The notes under the pieces are model-generated. The model saw only the letters and a list, made by a program, of their open reading frames with translations. It searched no databases and was not told where the DNA came from. Made by a program: the position numbers and the translations under genes. From JBAYZQ01 sp041672385 (lineage in GTDB: Bacteria; Spirochaetota; Spirochaetia; Sphaerochaetales; Sphaerochaetaceae), in NCBI GenBank assembly GCA_041672385.1, contig JBAYZQ010000064.1, positions 1 to 11,323 of the forward strand: 11,323 nt of DNA, in the 5' to 3' direction. This document shows, one piece after another, positions 7,663 through 11,323 of this stretch (position 1 is its first letter; every line of letters starts with the position of its first letter).

Positions 7663-8173
7663 AAAATTCCCAACCAATTAAAAGACGAATTCTCAAATCT
7701 CGGTAATTGGGGAATATTGTTCTAATTTCCTCATATTCTTCTTCAAAAGTTTTTGAAGGATTTCTTACATCAAATTGGATTTCAGCCCTCCAGTGTTCAT
7801 TTATTTTTTGATTCCAGCCAAGGGTTATTTCATTTAGTGAGAAAAGATCATCCTCTAGAAAATTACTGTTAATTTCAAATCCAAAAAGGCAAATTGTAAA
7901 GCTAACAAAAAAACCTTCATTCCAAGGATAATAAATCAAATTTAATCCTAAGTTCATAAGATAAGCTCCATCATCACAACAAAAATTTACCGGAATAGAA
8001 AGTGCAAAATTATCAAATACATTGCATTTTACATCTGCATAAAATTCAAATCCTGATTTAAAAGCCAAGTCATAGGCAGTTGATAAATCTAGATAAATAC
8101 CAGAAGCACTAATAGCTGTTAACCCAATTAAAATAATAACTATAACTAAAATTATTTTCTTAGTTTTCATCAT
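7661..8173 (-). CDS. Small putative outer-membrane beta-barrel protein
   Basis: This 170-residue protein has a cleavable signal peptide (MKTKK, hydrophobic run, ending AISAS near residue 24) and no lipobox. The mature part alternates polar and hydrophobic residues in short strands separated by turns (NFALSIPVNF, MNLGLNLIYYPW, EGFFVSFTICLFGFE, EHWRAEIQFDVRNP). It ends RIRLLIGWEF, so the final residue is phenylalanine as in barrel proteins. From memory, the WRAE..VRNPS..FEEEY and final GWEF style resembles small barrel proteins common in Treponema, but I cannot name the family. About six to eight strands would fit. ATG codons lie at 8173 and 8170. The first overlaps the TGA of the upstream lipoprotein gene as ATGA and no strong ribosome site is seen, so translation is probably coupled to that gene. 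Confidence 0.8.
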   Translation of the reverse strand: MMKTKKIILVIVIILIGLTAISASGIYLDLSTAYDLAFKSGFEFYADVKCNVFDNFALSIPVNFCCDDGAYLMNLGLNLIYYPWNEGFFVSFTICLFGFEINSNFLEDDLFSLNEITLGWNQKINEHWRAEIQFDVRNPSKTFEEEYEEIRTIFPNYRDLRIRLLIGWEF

Positions 8174-10182
8174 TCAAGTACTACTCTACAAAGACTTAAA
8201 TGAGCATTATTAGTTAAAACTAGAAAATAGGCTCCATTTAAAATAATTTGAGAAGGATTACTACTAAAATCACACTGCCCATTTTCTTCAATAATTCCAT
8301 CAGAATTTATACTGTAACAGAAGATTGAGCTTTGCGCCTTTGCTGAAGCATAAATATATTTGTACATGTCACTGACTACAAGTTTTTCTGCTTCAATATC
8401 AAGAGTTTGTTCCAGAGTAAAAGAATCACCATAGAAAGAATATCGTTTTAATTTACCTTCAGTTCCAATAATAATTGAATCATCCCTAATAAATTTTACA
8501 ACTTCTGGTTCTATCAACTCGGCATTATATCTAGTAAAGGCTGTTAAAAATCCAACATCATCCGCTACTGGATTAATAAGAAAATCACTTTTATTGTCAA
8601 CAATCATAGCAAGATTATTTCCTGATTTGGAAAAACAACAAGATTTTACGTTAGTGTAGTCTTCTGGAACACTCAACAAACTGCACATTCCTTTTCTTTG
8701 TAATCCACCATTTGCATATGAAAAGAAATGAATCTTTTTTTCCACTGAGTCAATTATATAAGCTCCACGTAAGGCATTATTTAACACTAGAGCATCCACT
8801 TTTTGTATTGTCAAACCTGTCTTTATTTCATTTACAAATCTTGAAGTATCAGAGAGCAAAGCTATGTTATTAGTGTCAGATACAAATTTCATAAATGTTA
8901 CACAATTGCCATTTTCAGTATCATAAAAAGCTAAAACTCCACTGTTTACATCACTAGATATCATTTTTATATCTGGTATCCAAGAAAAATCTAAAGGCCC
9001 TAGATTCCTTAGAATTGAAAGATTGTTATTGGCCACTCTACATATCTGAATACTTGAAAGACTAGGTGTTGCAATCAAAAATCTCTCACCAGGAAGAGCT
9101 GTAATTATTGAATCGTTAGAAATTTTAAGACCATTTGTTCCATTTATCATTTCTGATACTTTTACAAGTTGTCCTTGGTTTCCTGTAATTTTTGAAGTGA
9201 AAGGAAAAGTAACAGAGCCTGTGGATCCAAGTTTATCATTACTGACAACAACATCTAGTCTATGGGAACCTGGATTAGTATTAATGACAATAGAATCACC
9301 CTCTTGGGTCAAAGCTTTAATATCACCTTGTGGATTTCCATCTAGAAACCATTGTATTTCCAATCCTTCATAATTCTTAAAATTATCATCTACTTCAAAG
9401 CTAACAGTTTTATCTTTGTTGGACTCTTCTTCTGTTTCTAATCCCGATAGATGTCCAGTAACTGGAATTCCCGAATTGTTAGCAATAAATAAAGTTCCAG
9501 TCGAATTAGAATAGGACTGAAAATCCAAATCCAGATTTCCATTTGTTGGGATTCCATTAACAATACGAACCGCCTCAACAAGTCCAGAAGCTACAACATC
9601 TCCACTTTTTAAAACTGCTCTAAGAGTATAAGATCCACTTGCCAATCTTTCTGAATAAGAAGCACTATTATTGGTATAATCAACGTTCATGTTTAAGATT
9701 CTTTCAGTTGTGCTTTTATCAGGACCTTTTAGATAAACTGTTAATTCTGGATTTGGAACATCACTTGAAGCCCACGATAACTCAATATGGAAATCTGCGC
9801 TTCCCACTAGTTGATTCAAAATTATAGTAACTGGAGAGGAATTCTTGGTTATTTCATGAGTAATAACTCCCTTTACCAATTCTAAGTTATTATTATTCAA
9901 ACCCTTTGCTGTTATATTCCATTCTCCAATATTTAATCCTTCAATAGTTATTGCAGAACTTTCTGAATTTACTGAAAATGTTTTACCTCCAGGACCTTCT
10001 CCAGTAACAACATATCGAGTGACATCTAAACAGGTATCCTCAGGAAGCAGGCTTCTACTACCTTGCTCACCAACTTTCAAAATCAATTTAAGGCTTCCTG
10101 TAGCCTGACTTGAGTCATCACAGGAAACAATAAAAAATAAAGCTAAAATTATCACCAAAACAACAAGAAAATAATTTTTCAT
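8170..10182 (-). CDS. Large lipoprotein with Ig-like N-terminal and propeller-like C-terminal halves, unknown function
   Basis: This 670-residue protein has the signal MKNYF, a hydrophobic run, then IVS and lipidated Cys21, followed by DD. Residues about 28-125 hold a motif style (SLKLILKV, SRSLLP, YVVTGEGPGG, GLNIGEWNITAKGLN) that I associate with spirochaete surface lipoproteins. Two further beta-sandwich-like segments follow: about 128-220 (GSYTLRAVLKSG near 183) and about 228-330 (IQWFLDGNPQGDI, then GSHRLDVVVSN). From about 340 onward, repeated four-strand units (ERFLIATPSLSSIQICRV, NSGVLAFYDTENGN, GAYIIDSVEKKIHFF, NNLAMIVDNKSDF, SIIIGTEGKLKRYSFY, KYIYASAKAQSSIFCY, GAYFLVLTNNAHLSL) look like a six- to seven-bladed propeller. 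The domain boundaries are inference. GGAGGT lies five bases before the ATG. It heads the three-gene cassette and is divergent from the small membrane protein gene. Confidence 0.83.
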   Translation of the reverse strand: MKNYFLVVLVIILALFFIVSCDDSSQATGSLKLILKVGEQGSRSLLPEDTCLDVTRYVVTGEGPGGKTFSVNSESSAITIEGLNIGEWNITAKGLNNNNLELVKGVITHEITKNSSPVTIILNQLVGSADFHIELSWASSDVPNPELTVYLKGPDKSTTERILNMNVDYTNNSASYSERLASGSYTLRAVLKSGDVVASGLVEAVRIVNGIPTNGNLDLDFQSYSNSTGTLFIANNSGIPVTGHLSGLETEEESNKDKTVSFEVDDNFKNYEGLEIQWFLDGNPQGDIKALTQEGDSIVINTNPGSHRLDVVVSNDKLGSTGSVTFPFTSKITGNQGQLVKVSEMINGTNGLKISNDSIITALPGERFLIATPSLSSIQICRVANNNLSILRNLGPLDFSWIPDIKMISSDVNSGVLAFYDTENGNCVTFMKFVSDTNNIALLSDTSRFVNEIKTGLTIQKVDALVLNNALRGAYIIDSVEKKIHFFSYANGGLQRKGMCSLLSVPEDYTNVKSCCFSKSGNNLAMIVDNKSDFLINPVADDVGFLTAFTRYNAELIEPEVVKFIRDDSIIIGTEGKLKRYSFYGDSFTLEQTLDIEAEKLVVSDMYKYIYASAKAQSSIFCYSINSDGIIEENGQCDFSSNPSQIILNGAYFLVLTNNAHLSLCRVVLE

Positions 10183-10187
10183 ATTTT

Positions 10188-10193
10188 ACCTCC
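10188..10193 (-). promoter_or_regulatory. Ribosome binding site of the large lipoprotein gene
   Basis: On the - strand this reads GGAGGT, five bases before the ATG at 10182. It is the strongest site in the window and confirms the start. Confidence 0.75.
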
Positions 10194-10221
10194 ACTTCTT
10201 AAACTACCTAAGACAAAAAAA

Positions 10222-10249
10222 TGACTATAAACTAATTTGACTATTAATT
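10222..10249. repeat. Short direct repeat TGACTATWAAYT in the divergent promoter region
   Basis: TGACTATAAACT (10222-10233) and TGACTATTAATT (10238-10249) match at 10 of 12 positions with a 16 bp period. They lie between the divergent lipoprotein and membrane-protein genes and overlap the - strand -10 element. They could be paired regulator sites or chance in AT-rich DNA. Confidence 0.35.
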
Positions 10250-10254
10250 GTCTT
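10224..10254 (-). promoter_or_regulatory. Possible promoter for the lipoprotein cassette
   Basis: On the - strand TATAGT (10229-10224) is a good -10 element. The only -35-like hexamer is AAGACA (10254-10249), with a long 19 bp spacer, so the promoter is weak or helped by an activator. It lies about 40 bp before the start codon in the divergent region. A direct repeat TGACTAT covers the -10 element. Confidence 0.35.
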
Positions 10255-10260
10255 TAGTTA

Positions 10261-10289
10261 TTGAATTTTATTTTTAGTACCTTTAAAGT
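10261..10289 (+). promoter_or_regulatory. Possible promoter for the small membrane protein
   Basis: TTGAAT (10261-10266), a 17 bp spacer and TAAAGT (10284-10289) each match the sigma-70 consensus at four of six positions. Transcription would begin near 10296, leaving a leader of about 20 nt with a GGGAG site. Confidence 0.4.
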
Positions 10290-10305
10290 AAAGACATAAA
10301 AAATT

Positions 10306-10310
10306 GGGAG
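10306..10310 (+). promoter_or_regulatory. Ribosome binding site that fixes the ATG at 10316
   Basis: GGGAG lies five bases before the ATG at 10316. An in-frame TTG at 10304 overlaps this site and has no ribosome site of its own, so it is not the likely start. Confidence 0.7.
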
Positions 10311-10315
10311 TAAAA

Positions 10316-10825
10316 ATGGAAACCTTGTTTAAAGTATTACTTCTAGGAATGGTGCTTGTTCTTGCCTTCGTTCCTAATTCTGTTTTTGGGGCACTCTTTC
10401 CTTTTGTAATTATTCTAACGATGCTCTTATTATACGGATATTGGTATCTAACATACTTTGTTCGTCTTGAAGATATTTACAAAGTAAAACCAGATTTGAA
10501 AGATAAAATCAAATTTAATATTTTCTGTGGGAAATTACCAATTGAAAATTCTAATGATATAAGTCGATGCCAGTTGCTAGTAACAGAAACTGAAATTTTC
10601 CTTTTTCAAAGAAAAAAATCAAAAGAGAGAACTCCCGATTCTTCCTGTAAAGAAATAATGAAAATAGAATTAGATAGTGTAAGTAGTATTGAATTTAAAA
10701 AAGTTGCTGGCGCTAGATATGGATTTGTAATTTTCTTCGATGAAAATCAAGAAGTTAAATTTATGTCCAGCAGGATAAAAAGTAAAAAGAAAGAATTTTG
10801 CGAAGCTCTTAAACTTAACGAATAA
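10316..10825 (+). CDS. Small two-helix membrane protein with possible PH-like cytoplasmic domain
   Basis: The ATG at 10316 gives 169 residues. Hydrophobic segments at about 4-23 and 27-48, separated by a short loop, form a membrane hairpin. The rest (about 50-169) is soluble. It contains LLVTETEIFLFQRKK, then EIMKIELDSVSSIEF, GFVIFFDENQEVKFM and a final helix (KKKEFCEALKL). A run of strands closed by a C-terminal helix, with the phrases 'I-L-D-V-x-S-I' and 'F-x-D', resembles bacterial PH-like domains that follow membrane helices in small proteins. This is inference; the family is not recognised. The gene stands alone on the + strand, divergent from the lipoprotein cassette and ending just before a strong terminator. 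A role in sensing or organising the membrane is possible, but nothing in the sequence proves it. Confidence 0.78.
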   Translation: METLFKVLLLGMVLVLAFVPNSVFGALFPFVIILTMLLLYGYWYLTYFVRLEDIYKVKPDLKDKIKFNIFCGKLPIENSNDISRCQLLVTETEIFLFQRKKSKERTPDSSCKEIMKIELDSVSSIEFKKVAGARYGFVIFFDENQEVKFMSSRIKSKKKEFCEALKLNE

Positions 10826-10830
10826 TTAAC

Positions 10831-10861
10831 AAAAACCCAACAGTTTCCTGTTGGGTTTTTT
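10831..10861. terminator. Bidirectional intrinsic terminator
   Basis: A perfect 13 bp stem (AAAAACCCAACAG at 10831-10843 with CTGTTGGGTTTTT at 10848-10860) has a four-base loop, TTTC on the + strand and GAAA on the - strand. A run of T follows on each strand. It lies between the convergent membrane-protein gene (stop at 10825) and hydA (stop at 10889) and can stop transcription from both. Confidence 0.93.
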
Positions 10862-10888
10862 CATATCTAAAAATACTTAACTTCTCTT

Positions 10889-11323
10889 TTACTTTTTGTA
10901 AAGAGGGGCCTGAGTATAAGTAGTATGAAGAAGATGATGACTCTTCTCAGAAAGAGGAGCTCCAAGATAATCAGAATAAATCTTTTTTATAGATGGATTC
11001 TGATGTGAACATCTATACTTTGAATTCTCATCATCATTATAAAGGCCTTGAGCTCTTGCTTTACGATTTTCATCGTTACTTGCATAAGGCTGTCCGCCTC
11101 CGGAAACACATCCACCCTTACAAGCCATAACTTCAATGAAGTGATAAGGCGGTTCTTTTCCAGCTTCTCTTGCTTCTCGTACTTCATCAAGAACACTTTT
11201 AATGTTAACTAGTCCATGAACAACAGCAACTTTAAGCTTGGTACCGGCTACATCTATTGTCCCAACTTTGACACCTTCTTCAAGGCCTCTAACAACATCT
11301 AATTCAACATTAGCAAGCTCTTC
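10889..11323 (-). CDS. hydA: [FeFe]-hydrogenase catalytic subunit HydA, C-terminal fragment
   Basis: The - strand frame is open from the window edge to TAA at 10891-10889 and gives the last 144 residues. Fragment residues 64-79 read EVMACKGGCVSGGGQP, the third H-cluster motif. Its two cysteines (C68 and C72) bind the [4Fe-4S] part of the cluster and bridge to the di-iron site that makes or splits H2. After it come ARAQGLYNDD, RCSHQNPSIKKIYSDYLG and HHLLHTTY, the small-subunit-type tail of monomeric and bifurcating HydA/HndD enzymes. The first part (EELANVELDVVRGLEEG.., VAVVHGLVN) matches the end of the large domain. The Lys after the first Cys, where many enzymes have Pro, is a tolerated variant and not a loss. 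The N-terminal ferredoxin-like domains lie outside the window, so the group cannot be fixed. It ends at a terminator shared with the opposing gene. Confidence 0.95.
   Translation of the reverse strand, partial: EELANVELDVVRGLEEGVKVGTIDVAGTKLKVAVVHGLVNIKSVLDEVREAREAGKEPPYHFIEVMACKGGCVSGGGQPYASNDENRKARAQGLYNDDENSKYRCSHQNPSIKKIYSDYLGAPLSEKSHHLLHTTYTQAPLYKK

Noticed and set aside
9639..9827. 62-residue open frame on the + strand inside the large lipoprotein gene
   Set aside because: It is antisense to a coding region with clear protein features and has no start context or domain.
11114..11122. Lys instead of the common Pro after the first Cys of the last H-cluster motif of HydA, as a sign of inactivity
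   Set aside because: This position varies among active [FeFe]-hydrogenases, and both cysteine ligands and the GGGQP segment are intact.
10987..11196. 69-residue open frame on the - strand overlapping hydA
   Set aside because: It is a shifted frame of hydA, whose own frame encodes the H-cluster motif and C-terminal tail.

Overview
This window is AT-rich bacterial DNA with compact, tightly packed genes. It most likely comes from a spirochaete, Treponema or a relative, and probably from an anaerobe. Three things support this. There are four successive secreted or lipidated envelope proteins with relaxed lipoboxes. The large lipoprotein has a GPGG-type N-terminal repeat style and the small barrel ends in GWEF, both of which I associate with Treponema-like genomes. 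Pieces of [FeFe]-hydrogenase-type genes sit at both ends. The lineage call is inference; no rRNA or other marker gene is present.

Layout. (1) 1-270, + strand: the 3' end of an iron-sulfur protein with a CX2CX4CX16C cluster motif, of the kind carried at the C-terminus of hydrogenase-like Fe-S proteins. It converges on, and shares the bases CTAA with, the next gene. (2) 267-6718, - strand: a four-gene run read right to left. It encodes peptidase T (pepT), a secreted protein with a probable C-terminal beta-barrel, an LPP20-like lipoprotein, and a large M16C zinc metallopeptidase. Gaps are 2 bp, 8 bp and a 50 bp overlap, and a good extended -10 promoter lies in front of pepT. (3) 6793-10182, - strand: a three-gene envelope cassette read right to left. 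It encodes a 670-aa lipoprotein, a 170-aa putative outer-membrane barrel (ATGA overlap) and a lipoprotein that also has several hydrophobic helices (10 bp gap, probable TTG start). No clear terminator separates blocks 3 and 2, so seven genes could be read as one transcript with an internal promoter. (4) 10316-10825, + strand: a small two-helix membrane protein with a possible PH-like cytoplasmic domain. It is divergent from block 3 and ends at a strong bidirectional hairpin terminator. (5) 10889-11323, - strand: the C-terminus of the catalytic [FeFe]-hydrogenase subunit HydA, with the last H-cluster motif intact.

How the genes may work together. PepT trims tripeptides and M16C enzymes degrade oligopeptides, and neither has a visible export signal. 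They are co-directional and tightly spaced with two exported proteins of unknown role, which suggests envelope-coupled peptide handling or some coordinated cell-surface function. The hydrogenase fragments face inward from both sides, so the nine-kb block of envelope and peptidase genes lies between two pieces of hydrogen metabolism.

There is no stretch longer than about 125 bp without a gene. I saw no tRNA, rRNA, CRISPR array, insertion sequence or phage gene.
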